64,000 nt of DNA from JAGVSR01 sp963825555 (GCA_963825555.1 CAWGTZ010000006.1:1-64000), one strand, 5' to 3'. Positions 25,404 through 35,006 are shown, counted from the first letter of the stretch. Notes: generated by a model from the sequence alone, not told the origin. Numbers and translations are program-made.

Positions 25404-26086
25404 GGATTACTCATCGGAGGCTTGGTGTTGAAAGGGACGACGTTGGAGGGCCGAGCTGAGTTTGCGCATCCACTGCACAGTGATTGGCTGGAGCGGGCAT
25501 TGCGGATCGCCAGAACGGATTGGCGGCTGCATCGCGGGTGGTCGCTGGACATGATCCAGGACTGCACGGTGGCGAGGTCCATCGGCGTGAGAACGGCGCG
25601 TGCGGTTGGCAAAATGACCCGGTCTTCCCAGGAAATATGTCGACGTTGACCTTCGAAATAGCCGCGCAGCATATAGCCCAGCATGTCAGGATTGCTGACG
25701 ACGCCTTCGCCAGCGGCGGTCTTGAGGGCGTCGGTCAGTTCCAGAAGCGTGGCGCTGTCGCGATCATGCTCTTCCTCCAGGCAAAGCAAGGCCGCGTGCA
25801 GGGGATCGTCTTCGCTCACGCGCTCCCTCAGCAGGGGAAAAAGTGCTTCTTCCTCGAGCCGCATGTGGCTTGGGACGCTGCCTTCCAGAATCGACACGGC
25901 AATAACTGCAAGCGCATTGTCGAAACTGTGGGGCAGCCCGTCGGCGAGTGCCTCGAGGAGATCACACAACTCGCGCTGAAGCGCATGCTCCTCGGCAATT
26001 AGTCCAATAGGATCTGGGGCCCGGCAGGTTGCGCCCTCGGCCACTGCTGGAGTCGCACCTGGAGGAACTTCAACGTTTCTCGTCAT
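25400..26086 (-). CDS. Hemerythrin HHE domain protein with C-terminal CxxC
   Basis: A 228-residue soluble protein with a four-helix hemerythrin domain (about residues 25-170) that can hold a di-iron centre. Candidate ligands are His in EEHALQREL, HMRLEEEALFP, EEEHDRD and RRHISWEDR. The C-terminal 50 residues carry LCSGC, not part of the usual domain, possibly a redox or metal site. It is translationally coupled to hemN and shares the FixK/FNR box region with ccoN. Hemerythrin proteins in such positions are thought to sense or bind O2 or NO or buffer iron; which one applies here is unknown. Confidence 0.82.
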   Translation of the reverse strand: MTRNVEVPPGATPAVAEGATCRAPDPIGLIAEEHALQRELCDLLEALADGLPHSFDNALAVIAVSILEGSVPSHMRLEEEALFPLLRERVSEDDPLHAALLCLEEEHDRDSATLLELTDALKTAAGEGVVSNPDMLGYMLRGYFEGQRRHISWEDRVILPTARAVLTPMDLATVQSWIMSSDHPRCSRQSVLAIRNARSSQSLCSGCANSARPSNVVPFNTKPPMSNP

Positions 26087-26166
26087 TCGGCTGGCCCCGT
26101 TAGACTGAGTTGCTGCTTCCGGTGACCCCGGTGCGACGATCTCTACGCTTGTAGCAGTGCACGTCC

Positions 26167-26180
26167 TTGATCCAGGTCAA
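26167..26180. promoter_or_regulatory. FixK/FNR box between hemN operon and ccoN
   Basis: TTGATCCAGGTCAA fits the FNR/FixK consensus TTGAT-N4-(A/G)TCAA. It is 81 bases before the hemerythrin-hemN operon and 93 before ccoN, well placed to activate both divergent low-oxygen transcripts. Confidence 0.85.
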
Positions 26181-26272
26181 CGCTGAATATCTGCACATGA
26201 TTGATTGAGTGAGGTGTTACCTTGGGACCCGCAGCAAGAGGGCCCAGGTCCTAATTGAAGGAGGGGAGAATT

Positions 26273-27925
26273 GTGCCTGATACCGCAGCCGACAGGTCGG
26301 CCATGAGTAACGCGCTAGCTATAGGCAGCGCGGTCGTCTTCGCAGCGATGGGCGCTTACCTTGCCCTCGCCGGGATAGATCCCGTTATGAACCTGCATGG
26401 CGCCTTGCTAGCTCTAGCCAGCGTTTTGGCCGCCATCTACATCTTTACGCACCCGACCGAAGACAAGTCGGGCTACCTCGATGGCCCGATCCGGGTTGCC
26501 ACCATCGCTGCCGTGTTCTGGGGCGTGGTCGGCTTCCTCGCCGGGGACTTCATAGCCTGGCAGCTCGCTTTCCCCGCACTGAACTTCGATCTGCCCTGGA
26601 CTTCCTTCGGCCGCCTGAGACCGCTGCACACCTCGGCGGTCATTTTTGCGTTCGGTGGCAACGTCCTGCTGGCCACCTCGTTCTACGTGGTCCAGCGGAC
26701 CTCCCGCGCCCGCATGCCGGGCCGCTGGGCGCCGTACTTCGTCATCTGGGGCTACCAGCTTTTCATCGTGCTGGCGGCCACGGGCTATATTTTCGGTGTC
26801 ACGCAGGGCAAGGAATACGCTGAACCTGAATGGCACGTGGACCTGTGGCTGACGATCGTATGGGTCGCCTATCTGCTGGTATTCCTCGGCACGCTCTGGA
26901 AGCGCGAGGAACCGCACATTTACGTGGCCAACTGGTTCTATCTCGCCTTCATCGTCACGATTGCGATGCTGCACATCGTGAACAACCTGAGCGTTCCTGT
27001 TTCGCTGCTCGGCACGCACAGCTATCCGGTCATGCCGGGTGTTCAGGGTGCGATGACGCAATGGTGGTACGGCCACAATGCGGTGGGCTTCTTCCTGACC
27101 GCAGGCTTCCTCGGGATCATGTACTACTTCGTGCCCAAGCGCGTGGAGCGTCCGGTCTACTCGTACCGCCTGTCGATCGTGCACTTCTGGTCGCTGATCT
27201 TCCTCTACATCTGGGCGGGTCCGCACCATCTCCATTACACGGCTCTTCCCGATTGGGCGCAGACGCTCGGCATGACGTTCTCGATCATGCTGTGGATGCC
27301 TTCCTGGGGCGGCATGATCAACGGCCTGATGACGCTTTCGGGCGCCTGGGATCGCCTCAGGACGGACCCGGTCGTGCGCCTGCTCGTCGTGTCGGTTGCC
27401 TTCTACGGCATGTCGACCTTCGAAGGTCCGCTCATGTCGATCAAGGCCGTCAACTCGCTGTCGCATTACACCGACTGGACTGTCGGTCACGTGCACTCCG
27501 GCGCTCTGGGCTGGGTCGGTATGGTCTCCTTCGGCGCCATCTACTGTCTCGTGCCCTGGTTGTGGAAGCGTGAAGGCCTCTACTCGATCAAGCTGGTGGA
27601 ATGGCACTTCTGGCTCTCGACGATCGGTATCGTGCTCTACATCACCTCGATGTGGGTGGCGGGCATCACGCAGGGCCTGATGTGGCGCGCCTACGATAAC
27701 CTTGGCTTCCTGAAGTACTCCTTCATCGAGACTGTGGAAGCGCTGCACTGGCCTTACATCATCCGCGCCGCCGGCGGTCTTCTGTTCGTCATCGGCGGGT
27801 TTGTGATGGCCTACAACGTCTGGCGCACGGTTCGTGGCGACCAGCCGGTCGACCTCAAGGATCAGCCGCGCGTCGCGGCCGCTCCTGAGCTGCGCTCCGG
27901 CGTCGCGGCTGCCCCGGCCGAGTGA
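26273..27925 (+). CDS. ccoN: cbb3-type cytochrome c oxidase subunit I
   Basis: A 550-residue multi-helix subunit holding the low-spin heme b and the heme b3-CuB oxygen-reducing centre of the high-affinity terminal oxidase. Conserved His are seen in RPLHTSAV, WYGHNAVGFF, AGPHHLHYT and TVGHVHSGALGW. GTG 26273 is chosen because AAGGAGGGG stands just before it; TTG 26255 lies upstream of this ribosome site. First gene of ccoNOQP, behind the FixK/FNR box. Confidence 0.95.
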   Translation: MPDTAADRSAMSNALAIGSAVVFAAMGAYLALAGIDPVMNLHGALLALASVLAAIYIFTHPTEDKSGYLDGPIRVATIAAVFWGVVGFLAGDFIAWQLAFPALNFDLPWTSFGRLRPLHTSAVIFAFGGNVLLATSFYVVQRTSRARMPGRWAPYFVIWGYQLFIVLAATGYIFGVTQGKEYAEPEWHVDLWLTIVWVAYLLVFLGTLWKREEPHIYVANWFYLAFIVTIAMLHIVNNLSVPVSLLGTHSYPVMPGVQGAMTQWWYGHNAVGFFLTAGFLGIMYYFVPKRVERPVYSYRLSIVHFWSLIFLYIWAGPHHLHYTALPDWAQTLGMTFSIMLWMPSWGGMINGLMTLSGAWDRLRTDPVVRLLVVSVAFYGMSTFEGPLMSIKAVNSLSHYTDWTVGHVHSGALGWVGMVSFGAIYCLVPWLWKREGLYSIKLVEWHFWLSTIGIVLYITSMWVAGITQGLMWRAYDNLGFLKYSFIETVEALHWPYIIRAAGGLLFVIGGFVMAYNVWRTVRGDQPVDLKDQPRVAAAPELRSGVAAAPAE

Positions 27926-27942
27926 GAGAAGGAACAAATCCC

Positions 27943-28680
27943 GTGAACCATGGAATCTTCGAAAAGAACTCACTGATCCTTCTCATTGGCATCCTGATCG
28001 TCGTTTCGATCGGCGGTATCGTGCAGATCGCTCCGCTGTTCCTGCTTTCCTCGACCATTGAAAAGGTCGAGGGCATGCGGCCCTACTCGCCGCTGGAGCA
28101 GGCCGGTCGCGATATCTACGTCCGCGAGGGATGCTACAATTGCCATAGCCAGATGATCCGCTCGCTTCGCGACGAAGTGGAGCGATACGGTCATTACTCG
28201 CTGGCTGCGGAGAGCATGTACGACCACCCATTCCAGTGGTCGTCCAAGCGTACGGGACCGGATCTTGCCCGCGTCGGCGGCAAGTACTCCGACGCCTGGC
28301 ACGTCGACCACATGCGCAATCCTACGTCGGTTGTGCCGGCCTCTATCATGCCAGGCTACAAGCACCTTGAGACCACTCCGCTCGACTATGCGAACGTCGC
28401 GGACCGCCTTAAGACGCTTCAGATCGTGGGCGTTCCCTACACGGACGAGATGATCGCCAAGGCGGCGGCCGATGTGGAGGCGCAGATAGCGCCGGACACA
28501 GACGCCGCCAAGGAGCTCGTCGCAAGGTATCCCAAGGCTCAGGTGCGCAAGTTCGACGGCAAGCCGGCCGGCGAAGACGTCAAGCCGACCGAACTCGACG
28601 CCGTGATTGCCTACCTTCAGATGCTCGGAACGCTCGTCGACTTCACCAAGTTCGACGCAAGCGGACCGAACCTGCGCTAA
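27943..28680 (+). CDS. ccoO: cbb3-type cytochrome c oxidase subunit II
   Basis: A 245-residue membrane-anchored mono-heme cytochrome c. One N-terminal helix (about residues 8-35) is followed by the heme-binding CYNCHSQ (near residue 65) and the axial Met in SIMPGYKHL. It carries electrons to CcoN. GTG 27943 follows GAAGGA closely; the in-frame GTG at 27922 would overlap ccoN. It lies 17 bases behind ccoN. Confidence 0.95.
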   Translation: MNHGIFEKNSLILLIGILIVVSIGGIVQIAPLFLLSSTIEKVEGMRPYSPLEQAGRDIYVREGCYNCHSQMIRSLRDEVERYGHYSLAAESMYDHPFQWSSKRTGPDLARVGGKYSDAWHVDHMRNPTSVVPASIMPGYKHLETTPLDYANVADRLKTLQIVGVPYTDEMIAKAAADVEAQIAPDTDAAKELVARYPKAQVRKFDGKPAGEDVKPTELDAVIAYLQMLGTLVDFTKFDASGPNLR

Positions 28681-28689
28681 GGAGGCAGC

Positions 28690-28857
28690 ATGACCTATCA
28701 GGACGCTCAGGTCTGGTCGCAGCTCGCCGCGTTGGTGATCTTCATGAGCCTTGCCATCGGCATCGCCATCTACACCTTCCGGCCCTCCAACAAGACCAAG
28801 TTCGACAGGGCGGCACGTCTGCCGCTCGAGACCGACAACCACGATAAAGCGCGGTGA
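28690..28857 (+). CDS. ccoQ: cbb3 oxidase small subunit CcoQ
   Basis: A 55-residue protein with one membrane helix (about residues 11-31) and a charged cytoplasmic tail starting FRPSNKTKFDRAA. GGAGG stands just before its ATG. CcoQ (FixQ) stabilises the cbb3 complex. Its place between ccoO and ccoP is the standard order. Confidence 0.92.
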   Translation: MTYQDAQVWSQLAALVIFMSLAIGIAIYTFRPSNKTKFDRAARLPLETDNHDKAR

Positions 28858-28864
28858 TCTGAAA

Positions 28865-29737
28865 ATGGCTCACGAAAAACATATCGATGACGTCACCGGC
28901 GTCGAGACGACAGGGCATGTGTGGGACAACGACCTGCGCGAGCTCAACAAACCGCTGCCGAAGTGGTGGCTTTATGTGTTCTACGCCTGCTGTATATGGG
29001 CGCTCGGCTATTGGATCGTCTATCCGTCCTGGCCGACGCTGACAGACTATACGAAGGGCTATTTCGGCTATAGCCAGCGCGAAGCGGTGATGAAGGAAGT
29101 AGATGCCGCGAAGGCCGCTCAGGAGACCTACCGCCAGGGCATCGCCAACACGGCCATCACCGACATCAAGGGCAAGGAAGACCTCTTCCAGTTTGCCCTG
29201 GCTGGCGGCGCGGCAGCCTTCGGCGACAACTGCTCCGGCTGTCATGGCCGCGGCGCACAGGGTGCTACGGGATATCCGAACCTGAACGACGACGACTGGA
29301 TCTGGGGCGGTACGGTCGAGGAGATCGAGCACACGATCGCTTATGGTATCCGCTCGGGTCACGAGCAGGCGCGCGACTTGGCCATGCCGCGGTTTGGTCT
29401 CGACGGAATTCTGGAGCCGGCTGCGATCGCCGACGTTGCCAACTACGTGCGTTCGCTTTCGGGAGGCGAGGTGGACAAGGAGGCAGCAGCCCGCGGTCAG
29501 GCGACGTTCGCGGAACAATGTGCAGCCTGTCATGGCGAAGACGGCAAGGGCATTAAGGAAATGGGCGCGCCGAATCTGTCGGACGCCATCTGGCTCTATG
29601 GCAACTCGCAAGAGGCGGTAACCCAGAGTGTCACGACTGGCCGCGGCGGCGCGATGCCCGCATGGGCCCCGCGTCTCGATCCGGTAACGGTGAAGATGCT
29701 CGCCGTTTACGTGCACTCGCTCGGCGGCGGCAAATAG
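28865..29737 (+). CDS. ccoP: cbb3-type cytochrome c oxidase subunit III (diheme)
   Basis: A 290-residue diheme cytochrome c anchored by one helix near residues 35-60. Heme sites are CSGCHGRG (near residue 125) and CAACHGED (near residue 220), with Met ligands in LAMPRFG and GGAMPAWAP. It receives electrons from periplasmic cytochrome c and passes them to CcoO. The N-terminal TTGHVWDNDLRELNKPLP region is typical of CcoP. ATG 28865 lies seven bases after the ccoQ stop. Confidence 0.95.
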   Translation: MAHEKHIDDVTGVETTGHVWDNDLRELNKPLPKWWLYVFYACCIWALGYWIVYPSWPTLTDYTKGYFGYSQREAVMKEVDAAKAAQETYRQGIANTAITDIKGKEDLFQFALAGGAAAFGDNCSGCHGRGAQGATGYPNLNDDDWIWGGTVEEIEHTIAYGIRSGHEQARDLAMPRFGLDGILEPAAIADVANYVRSLSGGEVDKEAAARGQATFAEQCAACHGEDGKGIKEMGAPNLSDAIWLYGNSQEAVTQSVTTGRGGAMPAWAPRLDPVTVKMLAVYVHSLGGGK

Positions 29738-29790
29738 TCCTCCCGAGTTCGCAACTATGACTGTTGCCTGAGACGACGGAGTCTCCAGAT

Positions 29791-31329
29791 ATGAATGCCA
29801 TGGACACCAACGGCAAATTCAAACCTGAAGACTTCGTCGTCGAAGCAGCGCCCGGCGTCGAAAAACATGATGTCGAAGCGGTATCTCGCAGGAAAAGCGT
29901 CGACAAGGTCGCGCAGCAGGGCGCGGTCAGTTACGCTGAGAAGCCCAAGATCTACGCCAAGCTGGCCCACGGCAACTTCCGAACCGCGAAGTGGATCGTG
30001 ATGGCGGTGACTTTGGGGATCTACTACCTGCTCCCCTGGATCCGCTGGGAGAGGGGCGAAGGTCTGCCCGATCAGTTTTTCCTTATTGATTTCGCGCATC
30101 AACGCCTGCTGCTCGGACCACTCGAGATCTGGGCGCAGGAGTTCTACTACATCACGGGTCTTCTGATCATTTCCGCGCTCGCGCTGTTCCTTGTCACATC
30201 GATCGCCGGACGCGTTTGGTGCGGCTACGCCTGTCCGCAGACGGTGTGGACCGATCTCATGATCGCCGTCGAGCGGTTCTGGCAGGGCGACCGCAATGCC
30301 CACATGCGGCTCGACCAGCAGCCCTGGAGCCTTGAAAAAATCTGGAAGAAGACCGCCACGCACATCTCATGGCTGCTCATTGGTCTGTTCACCGGTGGTG
30401 CGCTCGTCTTCTATTTCCGCGATGCCCCGACCCTGGCACATGAGTTGATGACGGGCACGGCGCCGATGGTCGCCTACGTCTTCGTCGCCATTTTCACGTT
30501 TTCCACTTATCTGTTGGGCGGGATCGCGCGCGAACAGGTCTGCATCTACATGTGCCCCTGGCCGCGCATCCAAGGAGCCATGCTGGACCACGACAGCCTG
30601 CTGATCTCCTACCGCGAAGTGCGCGGCGAGCCGCGCGGGCCGCACAAGAAAGGCCAAACCTGGGACGGCCGGGGAGATTGCGTGGACTGCAAAGCCTGCG
30701 TGGCCGTCTGCCCCATGGGCATCGATATTCGGAACGGTCCGCAGCTGGAATGTATCCAGTGTGCTCTGTGCATCGACGCCTGCAACGAAATCATGGACAA
30801 GGTAGACCGTCCGCGCGGCCTCATTGCCTACTCGACCGAACGCAACCAGCAAAGCATGACGGCAGGCCCCCGTGACGGCCTGCGTCTGGTACGTCCGCGC
30901 ACGATCCTCTACTCGGCTGTCATCGCCGTCGTCGGCTCGCTCATGCTGTGGGCGATGATGAGCCGTTCCGACATGGAGGTCAGCGTGCTTCCGGACCGCA
31001 ATCCGCTATTCGTCACTCTGTCTGATGGCGGCATTCGCAACGGCTACACGGTCAAGATCTCCAACAAGAGCCAGATTCCCCGGCGCTTCAAGGTAGACCT
31101 TACCGGCATAGATGGCCTGAAGACCTCCATCGTTGGCTTCGAGGCGCCGGATCCGGTCATCGAAGTTGCGCCATCCGATGTTCGTGCACTCAAGATCTTC
31201 GCGTCCCTGCCGGCTGCAGCCGTCAAGGCTCTGCCCGCCGATTCCACGCCACTGAGAATAGTTGTGACGGAAGTGGATGGAACCTCGGCAAGCACGCGTG
31301 ATACAAGCTTCAGGAGTCCCGCACCTTGA
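29791..31329 (+). CDS. ccoG: cbb3 oxidase assembly protein CcoG (FixG/RdxB)
   Basis: A 512-residue membrane protein with several helices and two 4Fe-4S clusters (CVDCKACVAVCPMG and CIQCALCIDACN, about residues 290-335). It also has a CGYACPQTVW segment in the membrane part and a C-terminal Ig-like domain. Work in Rhodobacter assigns it a cupric-reductase role that feeds Cu(I) to the cbb3 oxidase. ATG 29791 follows GGAG; it opens the ccoGHIS assembly operon 53 bases after ccoP. Confidence 0.93.
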   Translation: MNAMDTNGKFKPEDFVVEAAPGVEKHDVEAVSRRKSVDKVAQQGAVSYAEKPKIYAKLAHGNFRTAKWIVMAVTLGIYYLLPWIRWERGEGLPDQFFLIDFAHQRLLLGPLEIWAQEFYYITGLLIISALALFLVTSIAGRVWCGYACPQTVWTDLMIAVERFWQGDRNAHMRLDQQPWSLEKIWKKTATHISWLLIGLFTGGALVFYFRDAPTLAHELMTGTAPMVAYVFVAIFTFSTYLLGGIAREQVCIYMCPWPRIQGAMLDHDSLLISYREVRGEPRGPHKKGQTWDGRGDCVDCKACVAVCPMGIDIRNGPQLECIQCALCIDACNEIMDKVDRPRGLIAYSTERNQQSMTAGPRDGLRLVRPRTILYSAVIAVVGSLMLWAMMSRSDMEVSVLPDRNPLFVTLSDGGIRNGYTVKISNKSQIPRRFKVDLTGIDGLKTSIVGFEAPDPVIEVAPSDVRALKIFASLPAAAVKALPADSTPLRIVVTEVDGTSASTRDTSFRSPAP

Positions 31330-31829
31330 CCTCGATTGTTATGGCTAAAGAAATCACCGGACGGCATGTTCTATTCGCGATGGTCGGCTTCTTCGCCATC
31401 ATCATCGCAACCGACGCCTACCTCGTTTACAAGGCGGTCTCGACATTCGGCGGCATTGAGACTGACGACGCGTACCGCAAGGGGCTTGGCTACAACCAGC
31501 GCATCGCGGAAGAACGCGCACAGGCCGAACTCGGCTGGACGAAAACGGCCTCTCTCGAAAAGGACAGCGGCGATCTCGTGGTCACGATCCGCGACCGGGA
31601 TGAAAAGGGCGTCGACGGTCTCGCGATTACTGCCCTCGTCGGACGCCCTGCCACCAATGCCGAGGACAGAACGCTTGCTCTTACGCCGGTTGGTTCGGGC
31701 CGTTATTCTGCTGGCGCCGGGGCGCTTGAGCCCGGCACGTGGGTCGCCACGGTGACGGCGCGCAAGGCCGGAGCTGATGATGACGCGATCGTCTACCAAT
31801 CCAAGGTGCGGTTATGGAAGGCGCCGTAA
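31326..31829 (+). CDS. ccoH: FixH/CcoH family cbb3 assembly protein
   Basis: A 167-residue protein with one N-terminal membrane helix (about residues 15-37) and a periplasmic domain with GLGYNQRIAEERAQAELGW typical of FixH. It is needed for stable assembly of the cbb3 oxidase. I take TTG 31326 as start: it overlaps the ccoG stop (TTGA) and AGGAG lies nine bases before it, whereas ATG 31341 has no ribosome site. Confidence 0.88.
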   Translation: MTSIVMAKEITGRHVLFAMVGFFAIIIATDAYLVYKAVSTFGGIETDDAYRKGLGYNQRIAEERAQAELGWTKTASLEKDSGDLVVTIRDRDEKGVDGLAITALVGRPATNAEDRTLALTPVGSGRYSAGAGALEPGTWVATVTARKAGADDDAIVYQSKVRLWKAP

Positions 31830-34057
31830 AGGCCGAGGTTCAAAAGACCACGGACTTCGGGGACTCCCGCCCGGATGCCCATGCACCTGCGCGTGAAACA
31901 CAGATATTCACTGTTCCAGCCATCATGTGCGGTGGATGCCTGCGCACGATCGAGACAGCGCTGGAGGCGACGCCCGGTGTCTTCAGTGCGCGTGCGAACC
32001 TGAGCGCCCGCCGCGTCACGGTGAACTTCGATCCGGCAATCACCTCCCCGGAACTTATTATCGTGGCGATCAAGGCAGCGGGCTTTGCCGCGGCCCCACT
32101 GATCGAAGGACGCGACGAAGTTCATGCCGCGCGCCTCAGCGAGCTGCTGCCCCGGGTCGGGGTGGCAGGCTTTGCCGCTGCCAACATCATGCTCTTGTCC
32201 GTTTCGGTGTGGTCGGGCCACGCGTCCGACATGGACGAGAATATGAAGACGCTATTTCACTGGATCTCGGCGCTGATCGCGCTACCTGCGATCGCCTATG
32301 CCGGCCAGCCGTTTTTCCGCTCTGCCGCCGGCGCGATCCGGAGCCGCCGGCTCAATATGGATGTTCCGATTTCGCTGGGTATCCTGCTCGCCACCGCGAT
32401 GAGCTTCGCGCAAACCATGCGGGGCACGGCCCACGTCTATTTCGATGCCGCGACGATGCTCGTATTCTTCCTGCTCGTCGGGCGCCTGCTGGACGAGAGC
32501 ATGCGTGCGCGCACCCGCAGCGCCGCTGAAAATCTCATGAGCCTGAAGGCGCTCACAGCAACGATCGTTGATGACGACGGATCCGTTCGCCAGATCCCGT
32601 CGCGTGCGCTCGTGCCAGGCATGAAAATGATCGTCGCGGCGGGCGAGCGCATCGCTGCGGATGGTGTCGTTATAGACGGCGCGAGCGAGATCGACGAAAG
32701 TCTCATCAGCGGCGAGACGCTGCCGACGTCCGTGGGCGCGGGTGATCGGGTCCATGCCGGCACGCTCAACGCCGGCGCGCCGCTGCGCGTCGAGACGACC
32801 GCGACCGAGGACAACACGCTTCTGGCCGAGTTATCTCGTCTCATGATGGCTGGCGAGCAGACGCGGGGTCGCTATGTGCGGCTTGCGGACCGTGCGGCTC
32901 GTTTCTATGCGCCGGCCGTTCATGTGCTGGGTCTGGCGACTCTCATCGGCTGGCTCGTCGCCGGCTTCGGTTGGGAGATCGCGCTGACCAATGCCATCGC
33001 CGTTCTCATCATTACGTGTCCATGCGCATTAGCGCTCGCCGTCCCAGCCGTCCAGGTTGCAGCTATCAGCCGGCTCTTCAGCGACGGCGTGCTCGTGAAG
33101 GCAGCCGACGGCCTGGAGCGTCTGGCGGAGGTCGACACGATCGTCTTTGACAAGACAGGTACGCTCAGTCTCGGGGAGCCCTCGCTCGCGCTGGATCAGC
33201 CGATCGACTCGGATGTTCTGGCGCGAGCGGCAGGCCTCGCGATTATGAGCCGTCACCCCTATGCGCAGGCCATGGTACGCGCGGCTCGCGCGCGTGGTAT
33301 CTCTTTCGAGCCGCAGAAGTCTGTGACGGAGGTTCCCGGATCGGGTCTGTCGGTCGTGACGCCGGAAGGCGAGGAGCGACTTGGTTCCGCGCGCTGGACG
33401 GGCATCGAGGTGACCGATCCCCGTCAGGTGGCATCTCTGTGGTATTCGCGGCCCGGCCGTGCCTCCGTCGGCTTCCGGTTTGAGGATCGTCTGAGGAGCG
33501 ACGCGGCCGAGACGGTTGGAGCCTTGCAGGCAGCCGGCTATCATATCGAGATCCTTTCAGGGGATCGTCCGGATGCGGTGGCGGATGCGGCCAAGGCACT
33601 GGGTGTCGCAGATTTCCGCGGGGGTGTACGGCCCGAGGAGAAATTGGCGCGGCTTACGCAACTGAAGGCGTCCGGTCGCACGACGCTGATGGTTGGCGAC
33701 GGCCTCAACGATGCGCCGGCTCTGGCCGCGGGCCATGCCTCACTCTCTCCGTCGGCGGCAGCCGACATCAGCCAGAATGCGGCCGATGCCGTCTTCCAGG
33801 GCGAGAAACTGGGCTCCGTAGTCGAAACGCTAAAGGTCGCGAGGCGCGCGCATCGTATGGCGCTGGAGAATTTCGGTATCGCCATCGTGTATAATATCGC
33901 CTTCGTGCCGATGGCTGTGCTCGGCTTCGTGACGCCGCTTCTGGCGGCGATCGCCATGTCGACCTCGTCAATTCTGGTGACCGGCAATGCGCTGCGCCTG
34001 CGGTCGATGCGGCTGAAACTCGATCGAGTCTCTGCCAAGGAACAAGGAAACTGCTGA
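31814..34057 (+). CDS. ccoI: Copper-transporting P1B-type ATPase FixI/CcoI
   Basis: A 747-residue heavy-metal pump that exports Cu(I) across the inner membrane for insertion into the cbb3 oxidase. Domains in order: an N-terminal metal-binding domain with MCGGC (near residue 39), the membrane domain with the TCPCALALA ion site, the phosphorylation motif DKTGT, an SRHPYAQA segment where SEHPLA is usual, and the hinge motif VGDGLNDAPAL. Eight helices as in the family. It overlaps ccoH by 16 bases. Confidence 0.93.
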   Translation: MEGAVKAEVQKTTDFGDSRPDAHAPARETQIFTVPAIMCGGCLRTIETALEATPGVFSARANLSARRVTVNFDPAITSPELIIVAIKAAGFAAAPLIEGRDEVHAARLSELLPRVGVAGFAAANIMLLSVSVWSGHASDMDENMKTLFHWISALIALPAIAYAGQPFFRSAAGAIRSRRLNMDVPISLGILLATAMSFAQTMRGTAHVYFDAATMLVFFLLVGRLLDESMRARTRSAAENLMSLKALTATIVDDDGSVRQIPSRALVPGMKMIVAAGERIAADGVVIDGASEIDESLISGETLPTSVGAGDRVHAGTLNAGAPLRVETTATEDNTLLAELSRLMMAGEQTRGRYVRLADRAARFYAPAVHVLGLATLIGWLVAGFGWEIALTNAIAVLIITCPCALALAVPAVQVAAISRLFSDGVLVKAADGLERLAEVDTIVFDKTGTLSLGEPSLALDQPIDSDVLARAAGLAIMSRHPYAQAMVRAARARGISFEPQKSVTEVPGSGLSVVTPEGEERLGSARWTGIEVTDPRQVASLWYSRPGRASVGFRFEDRLRSDAAETVGALQAAGYHIEILSGDRPDAVADAAKALGVADFRGGVRPEEKLARLTQLKASGRTTLMVGDGLNDAPALAAGHASLSPSAAADISQNAADAVFQGEKLGSVVETLKVARRAHRMALENFGIAIVYNIAFVPMAVLGFVTPLLAAIAMSTSSILVTGNALRLRSMRLKLDRVSAKEQGNC

Positions 34058-34233
34058 TGGTCTCGCTCGCCTGGCTCATTCCCGCGGCGCTGTTCCTAGG
34101 GCTACTAGGCCTCGGCGCATTTCTTTGGGCGTTGAAAAATGGCCAGTTCGAGGATCTGGATGGCGCGGGCTGGCGTGCCATCGATGACGCGCCGCCGGGC
34201 CCATCCGGCGGCAAGGACCGTTCTGAGAAGTGA
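34057..34233 (+). CDS. ccoS: cbb3 oxidase maturation protein CcoS
   Basis: A 58-residue protein with one helix (about residues 4-26) and then the CcoS signature KNGQFEDLDG, followed by an acidic Pro/Gly tail. CcoS (FixS) is needed for cofactor insertion in the cbb3 oxidase. Its ATG overlaps the ccoI stop (TGATG). Confidence 0.92.
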   Translation: MVSLAWLIPAALFLGLLGLGAFLWALKNGQFEDLDGAGWRAIDDAPPGPSGGKDRSEK

Positions 34234-34247
34234 GGTAGCACGCCGGC

Positions 34248-34943
34248 ATGGACGGTACCGAGATCACATTCCTGGGCGGACTGCTGTTGGGGCTTGCGAG
34301 CACCCTGCACTGCAGCGCCATGTGCGGAGGTATCTCGTGCAGTGCCCTGCTGGCGCTGGGACCGGGGACGGGGTCAGAGCGTGTCATTCATGCCCTGCTG
34401 CTTCAGGTCGGCCGGATCCTGTCATATTGCGCGCTTGGTGTGACCGGCGCGTTGCTCGGTTCGGCGTTTCTCTCGCCTGAGACGACGATGAACTACCGCG
34501 CGCTGCAATGGATCGCGGCCGTGGTTCTGATGTGGACTGGCCTCGCGATGGCCGGGATGATGCCGCGTCTCGCCGTGCTCGACACCGCCATGATCCGCCT
34601 TTCGGATGCGGTTGCCAATGTAACGCGGCCGCTTAAGGGCACCGCTGCGGCGCCCGTCACGCTTGGCGTCATGTGGGGCCTGAACCCATGCCCGATGGTC
34701 TATGCGGCCGTTTTCACCGCCTCTATCACCGCCTCGGCGGCTGGCGGTCTTTCAGTCATGGCTGGGTTCGGGCTCGGCACTGTGCCGGGCGTGCTGGCGG
34801 CGGGGCTCGGGATTTCGGCGCTCAAGGGCCTCGATGCCAGCCGAGGCGTGCAGGTTGCTGTCGGGCTCTTGATTGCAGGACTGGGCTTTGCGTCGCTGTA
34901 TGTGCCGGCGGCCCACATCGCCGGGTTTTGTCTGACGCCCTGA
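34248..34943 (+). CDS. DsbD_2/SafE-type membrane protein of the cbb3 locus
   Basis: A 231-residue inner-membrane protein with about six helices. It has the LHCSAMCGG motif at residues about 21-29 and NPCPMVYAA near residue 145. These Cys-containing motifs define the DsbD transmembrane-like (PF13386) proteins, often annotated as sulfite exporter TauE/SafE, which recur behind cbb3 assembly genes. It lies 14 bases behind ccoS, so it probably belongs to the assembly operon. A role in copper or thiol handling is inferred from position and motif; sulfite export is not supported. Confidence 0.82.
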   Translation: MDGTEITFLGGLLLGLASTLHCSAMCGGISCSALLALGPGTGSERVIHALLLQVGRILSYCALGVTGALLGSAFLSPETTMNYRALQWIAAVVLMWTGLAMAGMMPRLAVLDTAMIRLSDAVANVTRPLKGTAAAPVTLGVMWGLNPCPMVYAAVFTASITASAAGGLSVMAGFGLGTVPGVLAAGLGISALKGLDASRGVQVAVGLLIAGLGFASLYVPAAHIAGFCLTP

Positions 34944-35006
34944 GCGCCTTTTCCGGCACGGGAGTGGGGAGTGGAACTTGCCGGGCCGGCAGCCCATATT
35001 AAGGGC

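Noticed and set aside
26414..27973. 519-residue open frame on the minus strand opposite ccoN
   Set aside because: It is the antisense shadow of a well-supported ccoN in high-GC DNA, with His/Arg/Asp-rich low-complexity content and no motif.
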